Shown: piece by piece, positions 51,094-59,467 of the stretch | How positions within the stretch are numbered: position 1 is the stretch's first letter | How the letters are laid out: the number at the start of each line of letters is the position of its first letter | Assembly (NCBI GenBank): GCA_902386555.1 | Contig: CABMJJ010000007.1 | Coordinates: 62,001-126,000, forward strand | DNA length: 64,000 nucleotides | Source: Candidatus Bilamarchaeum dharawalense | GTDB lineage: Archaea > Micrarchaeota > Micrarchaeia > Anstonellales > Bilamarchaeaceae | Reading direction: 5' to 3' | Notes under the pieces: generated by a model | What the model was told of the DNA's origin: nothing | Seen by the model: only the letters and a program-made list of their open reading frames with translations | Databases searched by the model: none | Program-made: the position numbers and the translations under genes

Positions 51094-51465
51094 TTACCAA
51101 AGAACTGGCTTTTTCTTTGTATATTTTTCGATTAGAACGGTTAGATGATCAATGAGAGAGACTAGTTTTTCATCATCCCGAGCATCACCTGACCAAATTT
51201 CCATTTTTTGATTTTTTATTGCAAACAGGTATTTTGGTTCGTCTGGCTGGCCTGATCTTGTTGATTGTTTGAAATTTGCATTATCGATTAGATTCCAAAT
51301 TTTGTCTGAATCACTTTCATCAAGATAGAATTCGCCGTAATTCTTGATTTGCCCCTTAATATTATGGGAGATGGTAACGACTCTGTCCTCTAATCTGAAA
51401 AACCATGATCCAAATCCTTCTGGGTGAAATGTCCCACCGCTTGAAAATTCAAATATATCTTTCAT
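51094..51465 (-). CDS. Hypothetical protein
   Basis: 123 residues, no signal or membrane segment. Pattern FEFSSGGTFHPEGFGSWFFRLEDRVVTISHNI followed by beta-alpha alternation suggests a small beta-rich fold with a C-terminal helix (LVSLIDHLTVLIEKYT). It lies 8 bases after the MBL-fold gene on the same strand, so it is probably in that transcript. Family not recognised. Confidence 0.6.
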   Translation of the reverse strand: MKDIFEFSSGGTFHPEGFGSWFFRLEDRVVTISHNIKGQIKNYGEFYLDESDSDKIWNLIDNANFKQSTRSGQPDEPKYLFAIKNQKMEIWSGDARDDEKLVSLIDHLTVLIEKYTKKKPVLW

Positions 51466-51473
51466 AGAAAAAC

Positions 51474-52361
51474 CTATTTGTTTAGGATGAGACTTTTTCT
51501 GGCTTTGAGAACTTCAGTACCATTACCGCAAAAAAACTCAACTTTCTTTGCTCCACTTTGTTCAACATAATAAACAAGATCATGAAAATCTGCATGATCA
51601 CTTAATGGAAATGCAATGTCAGTATCAAAACGATGATAAAGTGCCCATCCAGTTGCAACAGCACAATAGGTTGGTCTTTCAAAAGCTTCAGCAAGACGGT
51701 AGGCAAAATATCTTTTTGCCCTGCTCATGGGAACTATGGAAACAAAACTTCGAGACATGACTTCTTCTGCTTCCTCACTGCCAAGAACCAAACGATCTAA
51801 TTTTACACCGTATTTTTCATAAATCGAACAAAATTCTTCTGTTTTTTTAGTAACCAAAGGTGCAATGCCATATTCATTGAGAATTCTGATCATTTCCTGC
51901 GCTTTGCCAAGTTCATAGCACCCAATTAGTAGATTATTTTGTGAGTTTTTATTGAGCCAATTGTGGATCATATCATAAACAGCTTCAGCAGGTGGAAATA
52001 CATATTTTGGATCGCCATAGGTTGCTTCGATGACAAGATGATCGCATTGGGCAATATCTGCTTTGAATCCAAGAATATTAGGTTTCAAAGATATATCCCC
52101 GGTGTAGACTACTCTTTCACCATCGCAATCAGCAACAAGCTGTTTTGCACCTAGAATATGGCCAGCATCAATGGTTTTGACACCATCACAGGAGAATGGT
52201 TCCAGATCTATACCTGCAAGATCAAGAGTCTCAAAACTTGAGATAATTTGCTTATGCCTTCGGATTCCACTTGTGTGATCAGAATGAGCATGAGAGAGAA
52301 ATGCGATACCCCCTTCTGAAGAGTCAAGACCGATAACTAAACCATTGCATGGGATACGCAT
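51474..52361 (-). CDS. Metallo-beta-lactamase fold nuclease (CPSF/SNM1-like)
   Basis: Start at ATG 52361; the track's extra 19 residues overlap the XPF gene. LSHAHSDHTSG gives the HxHxDH zinc motif, DAGHILGAKQLV motif 3, VVYTGDIS motif 4 and PLSDHADF the late His/Asp of beta-CASP or SNM1-type enzymes. 295 residues with no obvious beta-CASP insertion, so closer to short archaeal exonuclease-like members. In a run with XPF and PIN genes. Confidence 0.85.
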   Translation of the reverse strand: MRIPCNGLVIGLDSSEGGIAFLSHAHSDHTSGIRRHKQIISSFETLDLAGIDLEPFSCDGVKTIDAGHILGAKQLVADCDGERVVYTGDISLKPNILGFKADIAQCDHLVIEATYGDPKYVFPPAEAVYDMIHNWLNKNSQNNLLIGCYELGKAQEMIRILNEYGIAPLVTKKTEEFCSIYEKYGVKLDRLVLGSEEAEEVMSRSFVSIVPMSRAKRYFAYRLAEAFERPTYCAVATGWALYHRFDTDIAFPLSDHADFHDLVYYVEQSGAKKVEFFCGNGTEVLKARKSLILNK

Positions 52362-52386
52362 AGTAATGGTATACACACAAAAAATA

Positions 52387-53067
52387 TTAATACATTGACT
52401 GGTCTTCAGATTCAACATATTCGTAGCTAAGAATATCTCTAATCATCTTGGCTCTTTTTTTCCCAACAACAAATGCCAAATCCTTCTCGCTGGCTTTCAT
52501 AAGATCCTCCACCGTGCCAAAATGTTTCAATAGTGCTTTTGATAACTTGGGACCAATGGAAGGAAGCATCTCTATGATAGAACGAGCAGATTGGGACGGA
52601 GTCAATGTGTGTTTTTTTGCATAGATTCTCATGGGAGTTTTCTTTGCAATTTGCTCATGTTTTGCAAGGTTGAAAACAAGATCCGCGGTTCCGTCCTTAT
52701 CTCTTGTAAAAATTAAAGATGCACCAAAATCAGCCATTATGGATGCGTAGGCACCCATCAATGCATTTCGATTTATTCTACCATCATCATTTGACCCTTC
52801 AACAATGATAATTACTCTTTCATAATTTTTTATTAAATTTGGCAATTGGGTGAAAAGTCTGCCGTCAATGATGGATGATTCAAAATCAGATCGCGTTTTC
52901 CTTTCAACAACAAGACGGGAAGAACAGAGAAAATCTCCAACATCAAGAACTCTTCGATCAACTTCTGCCCCCCAGCCTTTGAATAGATTGTCAAACAATT
53001 GGTCTTCACGATGATCAATGGCAATTCTGATCTTGTCACTGGGTGTAGACTCTAAAAATTGCTGCAT
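52387..53067 (-). CDS. xpf: XPF/ERCC4-type nuclease with HhH domain
   Basis: Structure-specific endonuclease, the short archaeal form without helicase. The nuclease core has IAIDHRED, VGDFLCSSRLVVERKTRSDFESSI (the ERKxxxD active site) and IVEGS. The C-terminal tandem helix-hairpin-helix reads LPSIGPKLSKALLKHFGTVEDL. 226 residues. Start overlaps the PIN gene stop (TAATG). Works on forked or flap DNA with PCNA in other archaea. Confidence 0.93.
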   Translation of the reverse strand: MQQFLESTPSDKIRIAIDHREDQLFDNLFKGWGAEVDRRVLDVGDFLCSSRLVVERKTRSDFESSIIDGRLFTQLPNLIKNYERVIIIVEGSNDDGRINRNALMGAYASIMADFGASLIFTRDKDGTADLVFNLAKHEQIAKKTPMRIYAKKHTLTPSQSARSIIEMLPSIGPKLSKALLKHFGTVEDLMKASEKDLAFVVGKKRAKMIRDILSYEYVESEDQSMY

Positions 53068-53747
53068 TATTTCACCGAGGATAGGTAATCAGTGATTTCA
53101 TCAAAACCAATGGAGCAGCCAGCATATTTCATCTTATACAATGCAGCTTCAAGTGCTTCTTTCTGAAGTTTTTGAAAACTTTTGAAATAACCATTTTCGT
53201 AGGCAAGCATAACAAGTTCGCTGCTGCGCAGACTTTTTAATTCAGAAATTTGGGAAGCCATATCTCTAAATCCATTTTTATTAATCATAACATTTACTGA
53301 AAATTCCCGTTCAAGATGTTCCTTGAGTTTGAATGGGGCTTCGATTAGCAACCGTGTGGTTCTTTCGTCAATAAGAATAGTATTGATTCCCAACTCTTTT
53401 GATAGAACAAGCATTTCCGATTCGCCATAGTGAATAAGTCTAACTGGCTTGCCTTTAATGTAAAACATATTATTGGCCGCATTCATGAATCTTCTGGCTT
53501 CCGATTCAATTTTTGCATCAACAACAACAATAACTCCATCATCTATTGCATCCTTTAATCGTATGGCAGAAAAAAGATGTTTTCGCAGATCACTTTGCAA
53601 TGGACGGGTTACCGTTTCATATTCCACAGATGGAGGAATGATAAAACGAACATTGTAATTTTCTGCAAAGAAGTATAATACAGAATCAAGACAGCCGGCA
53701 GTAAGGGTAATCAGGGCACCGGAATCACAAAGAACATCACGCGTCAT
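53067..53747 (-). CDS. PIN domain protein
   Basis: 226 residues from ATG 53747. RDVLCDSGALITLTAG carries the first acidic residue, HYGESEMLVLSKELG the second and NTILIDERTTRLL the third, the PIN RNase pattern. The C-terminal ~70 residues are helical. Unlike toxin PINs it is long and has no small antitoxin before it; the upstream gene has an HTH-like end. Coupled to XPF by TAATG. Confidence 0.82.
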   Translation of the reverse strand: MTRDVLCDSGALITLTAGCLDSVLYFFAENYNVRFIIPPSVEYETVTRPLQSDLRKHLFSAIRLKDAIDDGVIVVVDAKIESEARRFMNAANNMFYIKGKPVRLIHYGESEMLVLSKELGINTILIDERTTRLLIEAPFKLKEHLEREFSVNVMINKNGFRDMASQISELKSLRSSELVMLAYENGYFKSFQKLQKEALEAALYKMKYAGCSIGFDEITDYLSSVK

Positions 53748-53752
53748 GGGAA

Positions 53753-54313
53753 TCACTGGCTAACTAATTTTCGTGCAACTTTCATTCTATCTCCGATTTT
53801 CATCTCGTCCTTTAATCTATCAAACATCATTGTTTCTCCTGCATAATCCAGGATTTCCTGTTTGTCAAGACCAGTCATATCAGCAGCAACACCAAGGCTC
53901 ATACCCTGTGCATAGAAAGTCGCGGCCATTTTTAATCTGCCTTTGGTTACAAGATCAACAACAAATCTTGGATCTCTATCTTCCAAATGTGCAACTGCCC
54001 TTTCAAGTTCAGAGAATATATTAAGAACTTCTTCTTCCTGAGCCTGATCAATCCGATTTACTAATTTTTCAAGTGTTTTTTCAATTGCATTGAGTGAACT
54101 TTCAAATTCAGGACTTAGAAATCTGGGCTTGGAAACTATTTTTGATAAAACATAGGAGTAGGTACCAAGATTGAATGTGACTCGGTTAAATTCAAGATAG
54201 CTGACTTTCAAAACTTCGTCGTTTAATTTACGTAATTTTCTTTGATCACGAGATTTAAATGAGGAGAGAATGCGATCTGCAAGTGAATTTAGTCGTATCA
54301 AAGGTTCACCCAT
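53753..54313 (-). CDS. Hypothetical protein with C-terminal HTH-like motif
   Basis: 186 residues, mostly helical; a central coiled-coil-like part (ESSLNAIEKTLEKLVNRIDQ) precedes a compact end AQGMSLGVAADMTGLDKQEIL that looks like a helix-turn-helix. First gene of the PIN-XPF-MBL run and overlaps the PIN reading frame by a few bases of its upstream region. It could be a DNA- or RNA-binding partner of the PIN protein. Confidence 0.65.
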   Translation of the reverse strand: MGEPLIRLNSLADRILSSFKSRDQRKLRKLNDEVLKVSYLEFNRVTFNLGTYSYVLSKIVSKPRFLSPEFESSLNAIEKTLEKLVNRIDQAQEEEVLNIFSELERAVAHLEDRDPRFVVDLVTKGRLKMAATFYAQGMSLGVAADMTGLDKQEILDYAGETMMFDRLKDEMKIGDRMKVARKLVSQ

Positions 54314-54330
54314 GGGAGATGAGCAATAGC

Positions 54331-54382
54331 TTTATAAATGTATCATGATCATATCATGACAGTTGCGTGATTTCATCGCAAC
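54331..54382. promoter_or_regulatory. Inverted repeats between divergent genes
   Basis: TCATGATCATATCATGA (two palindromic TCATGA units) and GTTGCG-TGATTTCAT-CGCAAC lie in the 81-base gap between the HTH-like gene and the winged-helix gene. Likely operator sites for one of the two flanking DNA-binding proteins. Confidence 0.45.
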
Positions 54383-54394
54383 CCGGTGATGCTC

Positions 54395-54820
54395 ATGAAA
54401 GACAACAGCGATAAAGAATTTAAAGCTATTGACAGCGCGTTCACCAAAGAAATACGAAGTGACCTCGAACAGAACATGGAACGTTTCAGGGATCCGATTG
54501 TACTTGGCGAAATGGTCTATCGGCTGCTTGAAGAACGAGAAAACACAAACAGGCTTCTGAAAAATATTCTCCAAAAATTGGAACAAATAGAAGCTAAGAC
54601 ATTTGCAAAAACTCCACAAGATGAAACAATGCTTCCAGAAATTGACGAACAAATACTGAGCTTTGTTAAAGAGTCAGGAAAAGTGACTTCCGAAGAAGTT
54701 CGGGCAAAGTTCAATTATCGAGGTAAGAACGCGGCATCCGCGAGGCTTAACCGCCTCTTCGAAATGAACCTGTTGAAAAAACAGCAGGTTGGGAAGAAGG
54801 TTTACTTCTTTCCTCAGTAA
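54395..54820 (+). CDS. Winged-helix/coiled-coil regulator
   Basis: 141 residues from ATG 54395, which has GGTGAT 5-9 bases upstream. An N-terminal coiled-coil helix (LLEERENTNRLLKNILQKLEQIEAK) leads to a C-terminal winged helix (IDEQILSFVKESGKVTSEEVRAKFNYRGKNAASARLNRLFEMNLLKK). Probable dimeric DNA-binding protein. Inverted repeats lie in its promoter. Confidence 0.75.
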   Translation: MKDNSDKEFKAIDSAFTKEIRSDLEQNMERFRDPIVLGEMVYRLLEERENTNRLLKNILQKLEQIEAKTFAKTPQDETMLPEIDEQILSFVKESGKVTSEEVRAKFNYRGKNAASARLNRLFEMNLLKKQQVGKKVYFFPQ

Positions 54821-54859
54821 ATAGCCAAGAAACCTTGGTTCCAACTAAAAGGAAGTTGG

Positions 54860-54879
54860 AAAGAAACCCGGGTTTCTTT
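54860..54879. repeat. Perfect 20-bp palindrome
   Basis: AAAGAAACCC followed by its exact complement GGGTTTCTTT. Flanked by CCAACT/AGTTGG and CCAAGAAACCTTGG inverted repeats. A related AAAAAGAACCA-T-TGGTTCTTTTT repeat (55056-55078) precedes the second RNA copy, so each RNA candidate follows a palindrome. Confidence 0.65.
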
Positions 54880-54885
54880 CATATT

Positions 54886-55020
54886 GATGGCAAGGCTGAG
54901 AATGGGTCGTACCTCCCGCCTCTCTCAAATTTTTATGATCCATTCTCAACTTGTCGGATTATTCCGGCAAGCCTTGTTATCCTCCCACTCTGCTAGACGC
55001 TCTGACCAGGGTTTCTAGCA
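54886..55020 (+). ncRNA. C-rich sRNA candidate, copy 3 (tandem, first)
   Basis: Order: GATGG, stem CAAGGCT/AGCCTTG enclosing a further GAGAATGG/CCATTCTC hairpin, then TTATCCTCCCACTCT unpaired, then stem GCTAGA/TCTAGC whose loop contains CTGACCAGGG. It matches the next copy at GATGGCAAG, CTTGTTATCCTCCC and CTGACCAGGGTTTCTAG. Stems differ in sequence but keep pairing. Upstream winged-helix gene could supply the transcript. Confidence 0.6.
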
Positions 55021-55090
55021 AATTTTCTTTTTTATTTTCATCAAAAAGGAGATTCAAAAAGAACCATTGGTTCTTTTTATTTTCATAAAA

Positions 55091-55166
55091 GATGGCAAGT
55101 GCCGACCACACTTGTTATCCTCCCAATAAAAGAGTGCACCTAGAAATTCTGACCAGGGTTTCTAGG
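55091..55166 (+). ncRNA. C-rich sRNA candidate, copy 4 (tandem, second)
   Basis: Shorter version: GATGG, stem CAAGTG/CACTTG, TTATCCTCCC, then stem CCTAGAAA/TTTCTAGG around CTGACCAGGG. Compared with copy 3 the first stem changes GGCT/AGCC to TG/CA and the second changes the closing G-C to C-G, which are compensatory. It is followed by the recurrent two-hairpin element, which could end the transcript. Confidence 0.6.
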
Positions 55167-55180
55167 AATATCTCTTTTTT

Positions 55181-55214
55181 CTACCTTTTAGGAAAAGGTA
55201 GAACCAAAACTTGG
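55181..55214 (+). repeat. Recurrent two-hairpin element
   Basis: CTACCTTTT-AGG-AAAAGGTAG followed by AACCAAAACTTGG. Nearly the same as the copies at 29167 and 61176. Confidence 0.68.
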
Positions 55215-55258
55215 TATATAGCGTTAGCTTTATTCTAAGGAGATGACCTGGGTCCTTT

Positions 55259-55414
55259 TTATTTCCAATATTCTCCTTTTCCTCGTAACATAAAGTAGAC
55301 GATTATTGCTATTAGAAATATTACTGCCAGAATAGCCAGGAGCAGAAGAACATTGTCAGGAATAGTAAGTAGGTTTATTTTGTCAGGGTTTGGAATATTT
55401 GGCGTAAAATTCAT
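55259..55414 (-). CDS. Small single-helix membrane protein
   Basis: 51 residues from ATG 55414; the track ORF start lies inside the divergent ATPase gene. A Pro/Asn-rich N-terminus precedes one helix (VLLLLAILAVIFLIAIIVYFML) and a basic end RGKGEYWK. Divergent from the LonB-like ATPase, 42 bases between starts. Function unknown. Confidence 0.6.
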   Translation of the reverse strand: MNFTPNIPNPDKINLLTIPDNVLLLLAILAVIFLIAIIVYFMLRGKGEYWK

Positions 55415-55456
55415 AAAATAAATGTGAAGAGCAATTATAAATATAGGGTGGGAAAT

Positions 55457-56914
55457 ATGATCATGAATTTTGAGACTACCAAAGACGTAGTAATACCACA
55501 AGATCCTTTCGAAAGGATAATTGGTCAACCAGAAGCAGTAGCCATTGCCAAGATGGTACCTCACCAAAGAAGACATTTACTACTAGTTGGACCACCAGGC
55601 ACTGGTAAGAGTATGATTGCTCAGGCCATTGCCAGTGTGCTCACTACCCCAAGATACGAAGTTTCAGTATTAGACAATTCAGAAAACCCAGAAAGACCGA
55701 TCGTCCAGATAAGGGATGATGATCAGATAAAAAAAGATGAAAAAGAGAAAAAAACTGAAACCAAAATTGGTGTTGAGGTTAGTCCATTTGATGTACCTAC
55801 ATTTGTATCGGAAAGATTTGGTTTTAGATGTCGCAGATGCGCGGCTCTAAGCCCTTTCACTGAACCAACTTGCCCCCAATGCGGTGCAGCAAAAGCACAG
55901 AAAAATATGTTTGAAAGATTTAACCTACCACCTCAGGGCAATCTGCCTCCTATGGAAGGGGACAGGATGAGGGTGGCAACCACCAGGAGAGACATTTCCG
56001 GTAAGGAAGAAGTAATCATCTATGATAGAACAATTGATGGAAAAATAATCATGCTAAAACAGGATGAAGTAAAAAAACTTGAAAAGATGATAGAAGAGGA
56101 GAATAGGAAGAAGAAAAGAAGAATCCTAGTTCCTCTAAAAAGACCAACTTTTGTCCAGGCAAGCGGAGGAAGTGAAACTGAATTGCTTGGAGACATAAGA
56201 CATGATCCCTACGGCGGTCATCCTAACCTTGGAACTTCACCCTATATGAGAGTGGTTCCTGGTGCAGTTCATGAAGCCCATGAGGGAGTTCTATTCATTG
56301 ATGAACTTTCCACCCTAGGTGATATTCAAAGGCATATTCTTACTGCGATGCAGGAAAAACAATTCACCATTGTAGGCAGAAATCCAATGAGCAGTGGTGC
56401 AGCTGTGCGAGTGGAAGGAATGCCCTGTGAGTTCATATTCGTTGGAGCATGTAATATTAATGATTTGAAATCCATAGTTCCACCACTCCGATCTAGAATC
56501 AGAGGAGACGGGTACGAGGTATTGATGAATGCCTATATGGATGACAATAAAGAAAATGAGGATAGACTAGTGCAGTTTATAGCTCAGGAAATAGTAAAGG
56601 ATGGGAAAATCCCCCATGCAAATCGTGCAGCAGTTAATCTTGTTGTAGATGAAGCACGAAATATTGCTAGAAAAATAGATAATGTAAAAGGATTTACTCT
56701 TAGACTCAGAAATCTTAGTGGTATATTAAAAATGGCAGGCGACATGGCCAAGACCAACAAAAAAGAGTTCATAGAGAAAAAAGATGTGGAAAAGGCAATT
56801 AAAGAGTCCAAACCAATAGAAGAGAAAGTAAGAGAGAAATATGGAAGTTGGTGGGCTGCTGAAGCTGCAGACTTTGGAACTAAGAGCGAAAGAGCAGGTC
56901 CAGAAACTGCATAG
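55457..56914 (+). CDS. LonB-like AAA+ ATPase lacking the protease domain
   Basis: Start at ATG 55457 after GGGTGGG. Walker A GPPGTGKSMIAQA (~residues 45-57), Walker B GVLFIDELSTL, sensor FIFVGACNIND and arginine-finger region PPLRSRIRGDGYEV follow archaeal LonB closely. Between Walker A and B, where LonB has membrane helices, there is instead a zinc ribbon (CRRCAALSPFTEPTCPQC). The protein ends after the ATPase at 485 residues; there is no Ser-Lys protease domain in it or in the next gene. Possibly an unfoldase or remodeller. Confidence 0.85.
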   Translation: MIMNFETTKDVVIPQDPFERIIGQPEAVAIAKMVPHQRRHLLLVGPPGTGKSMIAQAIASVLTTPRYEVSVLDNSENPERPIVQIRDDDQIKKDEKEKKTETKIGVEVSPFDVPTFVSERFGFRCRRCAALSPFTEPTCPQCGAAKAQKNMFERFNLPPQGNLPPMEGDRMRVATTRRDISGKEEVIIYDRTIDGKIIMLKQDEVKKLEKMIEEENRKKKRRILVPLKRPTFVQASGGSETELLGDIRHDPYGGHPNLGTSPYMRVVPGAVHEAHEGVLFIDELSTLGDIQRHILTAMQEKQFTIVGRNPMSSGAAVRVEGMPCEFIFVGACNINDLKSIVPPLRSRIRGDGYEVLMNAYMDDNKENEDRLVQFIAQEIVKDGKIPHANRAAVNLVVDEARNIARKIDNVKGFTLRLRNLSGILKMAGDMAKTNKKEFIEKKDVEKAIKESKPIEEKVREKYGSWWAAEAADFGTKSERAGPETA

Positions 56915-56968
56915 GTTGATTCATGGCCAACCCCAAAGAAATAAATAGCTTAGACTAGTTATTTCCTC

Positions 56969-57484
56969 ATGAAAAATATAGTCTTGGCTTTCATATTTGG
57001 TATGCTAATCCTAGCTGGTTGTAATTCAGTTAAACCCTATGATGCCAGCCCAAATGAGCAACCACCTTCCTTATTCCCGTTTTTGGAATCCCCTGATACT
57101 AAAGTGATATACCCTAGCTATTTTGAAATGGTCAAGAACACAACAACAGGGGATTACTATGTTTATTTTATCCTGATGAACAAACCAGGGTACAATGTTG
57201 TTACTCCGGTTCAGGCAAATATTACCATGGTTGATCCTGATGGGAAAACATTCTATTCTCATTCATTTGATGTGAAAAAAGAAGATTATGTAATGTATAC
57301 CTCAAGGATTAGCAATAAACCAATTGGAAAGGCATTTGTAGTTCCCATTGACTATGAACTGATCAATCAAAGCTGGTATTCCTTTGACATGAGATTGGAC
57401 ATTTACATACCAGAAGCCGTACCTGAGAAACAACTTAACGAATATAGAATGGTAAAAGTGAAGAACATTGCCGAAGTAGATTAA
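56969..57484 (+). CDS. Lipoprotein of unknown function
   Basis: Signal peptide ending in lipobox LILAGC, then ~150 residues of beta-rich sequence (YPSYFEMVKNTTTGDYYVYFILMNKPG; YSFDMRLDIYIPEA). It resembles small Ig- or transthyretin-like sandwiches with no known ligand. Tethered outside the membrane. Confidence 0.7.
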   Translation: MKNIVLAFIFGMLILAGCNSVKPYDASPNEQPPSLFPFLESPDTKVIYPSYFEMVKNTTTGDYYVYFILMNKPGYNVVTPVQANITMVDPDGKTFYSHSFDVKKEDYVMYTSRISNKPIGKAFVVPIDYELINQSWYSFDMRLDIYIPEAVPEKQLNEYRMVKVKNIAEVD

Positions 57485-57488
57485 GTAA

Positions 57489-57604
57489 TTGCATGCTGAG
57501 GAATTTGCTAATCGGATTTGTATTTTTGATTGGATTTGGTGGATTGTACTGATTCCCATTTTATTTGGTGGTGGGTATTACCTATTGAAGAGATATCACC
57601 AGTG
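57489..57604 (+). CDS. Possible tiny membrane protein
   Basis: A TTG-started frame of 38 residues ends in WIVLIPILFGGGYYLLKRYHQ, one convincing membrane helix with a basic end. An ATG in another frame (57493) gives only 19 residues. No clear ribosome-binding site. It overlaps the stop of the Cys-repeat gene by 9 bases. Weakly supported. Confidence 0.3.
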
Positions 57605-59077
57605 ACAGTTACAATCCGTACCAAGATAACCTTCTGTGCAGTATAAACATTGCCCACCACAACACTGACCAGTTATGCAATAGGTGCCACTATTACCGCA
57701 TTCAGGATGACACATGCCATCTTCTCCATAGATGTAACCAGCATTACATTGACCATGGCATTGACAATCTGTTCCCAAATAACCTGCTGAACAAATTATG
57801 CAGTCACCACCGCAGCACTGCCCTGATATACAATAGATTCCACTGCCACATTCTGGATGACAGAGACCATCTTCTCCATAAATATAGCCTGGATTGCAAG
57901 TGGGTGTATTAGAATGACATTGGCAATCTGTTCCAAGATAAGAATCGCCCGAACAGGTTAAGCATTGATTTCCACAACAATCTCCTGTTATGCAATAGGT
58001 ACCGCTATTACCGCATTCAGGATGACATAGGTCGTCATCACCATAAATATATCCTGGGTTACATGCACCGTGACACTGACAGTCAGTTCCTAGATAATAG
58101 GGTGAGTTACAGACTATGCATTTGTTACCGCAGCATTCTCCGGTTATGCAGTAGGTTTCACTGTTACCACATTCTGGATGACAGAGGCCATCTTCACCAT
58201 AGATGTAACCGGGATTGCATGCACCATGACATTGGCAATCTGTTCCAAGATAGGAATCATCTGGACAAATGAGACATTGATTTCCACAACATTCGCCAGT
58301 TATGCAATATGTTCCACTATTTCCGCACTCAGGATGACAAAGTTCATCATCACCGTAAATATAGCCTTCATTGCAGCTTGGCGTATTTGAATGGCATTTA
58401 CAATCAGTTCCAAGATAGCCCTGAGAACAGTATAGACATTGGCCTCCGCAGCACTGCCCTGATATACAATAGGTACCACTGCCACATTCTGGGTGGCATA
58501 GTCCGTCATTACCGTAAATATAACCAGGATTGCATGAGGGTACATTGGTTTTCGAATAGCATTTCCCATCATTACCAAGGTAATAGCCAGTTTGGCAACT
58601 TAGGCACTTATTATTGTAACATTGCGCAGTGCCAGTACAATAGGTACCGCTGTTTCCGCATTCAGGATGGCATAGACCGTCACTACCATAGATATTTCCC
58701 GAAGTACAACCAGTTGAAATGTTCTGTGAATGGCATTTTCCGTCATTTCCTAGGGTAGATCCTGTTTTGCAGCTTAAACACTGACCATTGTAGCACTTTG
58801 AATTTCCTATACAATAGCCTCCACTGTTTCCACATTCCGGATGACAAAGATTGTCTTTTCCAAGGATAGAAGTTGTATTGCAAGTGGTTGTATTGGAGTG
58901 GCATTTACAATCTGTTCCGATATAGGAACCTGCAGAACAATGAACACAGGTTTCACCGCAGCAAGTGGAATTCCCCATACAAAAACTGTTGCCACATTTT
59001 ATTGTGTCACAACCAAAAAGAAACAATCCAATTAGAACAATCCCAAAAAGAAGTAGTTTGCCCATGCCAACAACCAT
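57596..59077 (-). CDS. Large Cys-repeat lipoprotein
   Basis: Signal peptide with lipobox LFLFGC, then about nine tandem ~48-residue repeats with the form CNPGYIYGEDGLCHPECGNSG then YCITGECCGNQCL and YLGTDCQCH, some ten or more Cys each. The spacing is like EGF/TIL or dickkopf-type disulfide knots. DNA repeats are visible, so copy number may vary by recombination. ATG 59077 and ATG 59065 are both possible starts. Surface protein; the nearby DsbA-like enzyme could form its disulfides. Confidence 0.82.
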   Translation of the reverse strand: MVVGMGKLLLFGIVLIGLFLFGCDTIKCGNSFCMGNSTCCGETCVHCSAGSYIGTDCKCHSNTTTCNTTSILGKDNLCHPECGNSGGYCIGNSKCYNGQCLSCKTGSTLGNDGKCHSQNISTGCTSGNIYGSDGLCHPECGNSGTYCTGTAQCYNNKCLSCQTGYYLGNDGKCYSKTNVPSCNPGYIYGNDGLCHPECGSGTYCISGQCCGGQCLYCSQGYLGTDCKCHSNTPSCNEGYIYGDDELCHPECGNSGTYCITGECCGNQCLICPDDSYLGTDCQCHGACNPGYIYGEDGLCHPECGNSETYCITGECCGNKCIVCNSPYYLGTDCQCHGACNPGYIYGDDDLCHPECGNSGTYCITGDCCGNQCLTCSGDSYLGTDCQCHSNTPTCNPGYIYGEDGLCHPECGSGIYCISGQCCGGDCIICSAGYLGTDCQCHGQCNAGYIYGEDGMCHPECGNSGTYCITGQCCGGQCLYCTEGYLGTDCNCHW

Positions 59078-59467
59078 GGATACCATTTCGGATAGTAATT
59101 TTTAAAGCTCATTGCCAGCCAGTTACATAAGGAAAAATCAGTGTTTGGATAATTGTACATGTTATCACTACCATAGAGATTATTTAGGGTAGTTAAAACA
59201 AAATCGACTGTAAAATAATTGCTCCCACCGGTCTTCTATATCGTGATTAGTTATATGGCTACAAATAATTATTTTTATTAAAATGTAGCCATAATCAAAC
59301 ACTGTCTGACGAATTCAAAAATTGTAGTGTTAAACCAAAGTGCCAATTTACCGATTAGATTTAACACTACATACTTTGTGGATCACCATGAAAGCCATCA
59401 GACACGATTCGTTGAATTAGTTCCGCTAGGTTATACCCACAAACTAGAAATCCGAATGTGGGGATAG
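59078..59467. other. Intergenic region with two long inverted repeats
   Basis: No gene seen in ~390 bases. ATGGCTACA/TGTAGCCAT (59255-59293) and TGTAGTGTTAAA/TTTAACACTACA (59324-59371, perfect 12 bp) are strong hairpins or operator-like sites at the downstream end of the nucleotidyltransferase pair. The rest is AT-rich. Confidence 0.5.
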
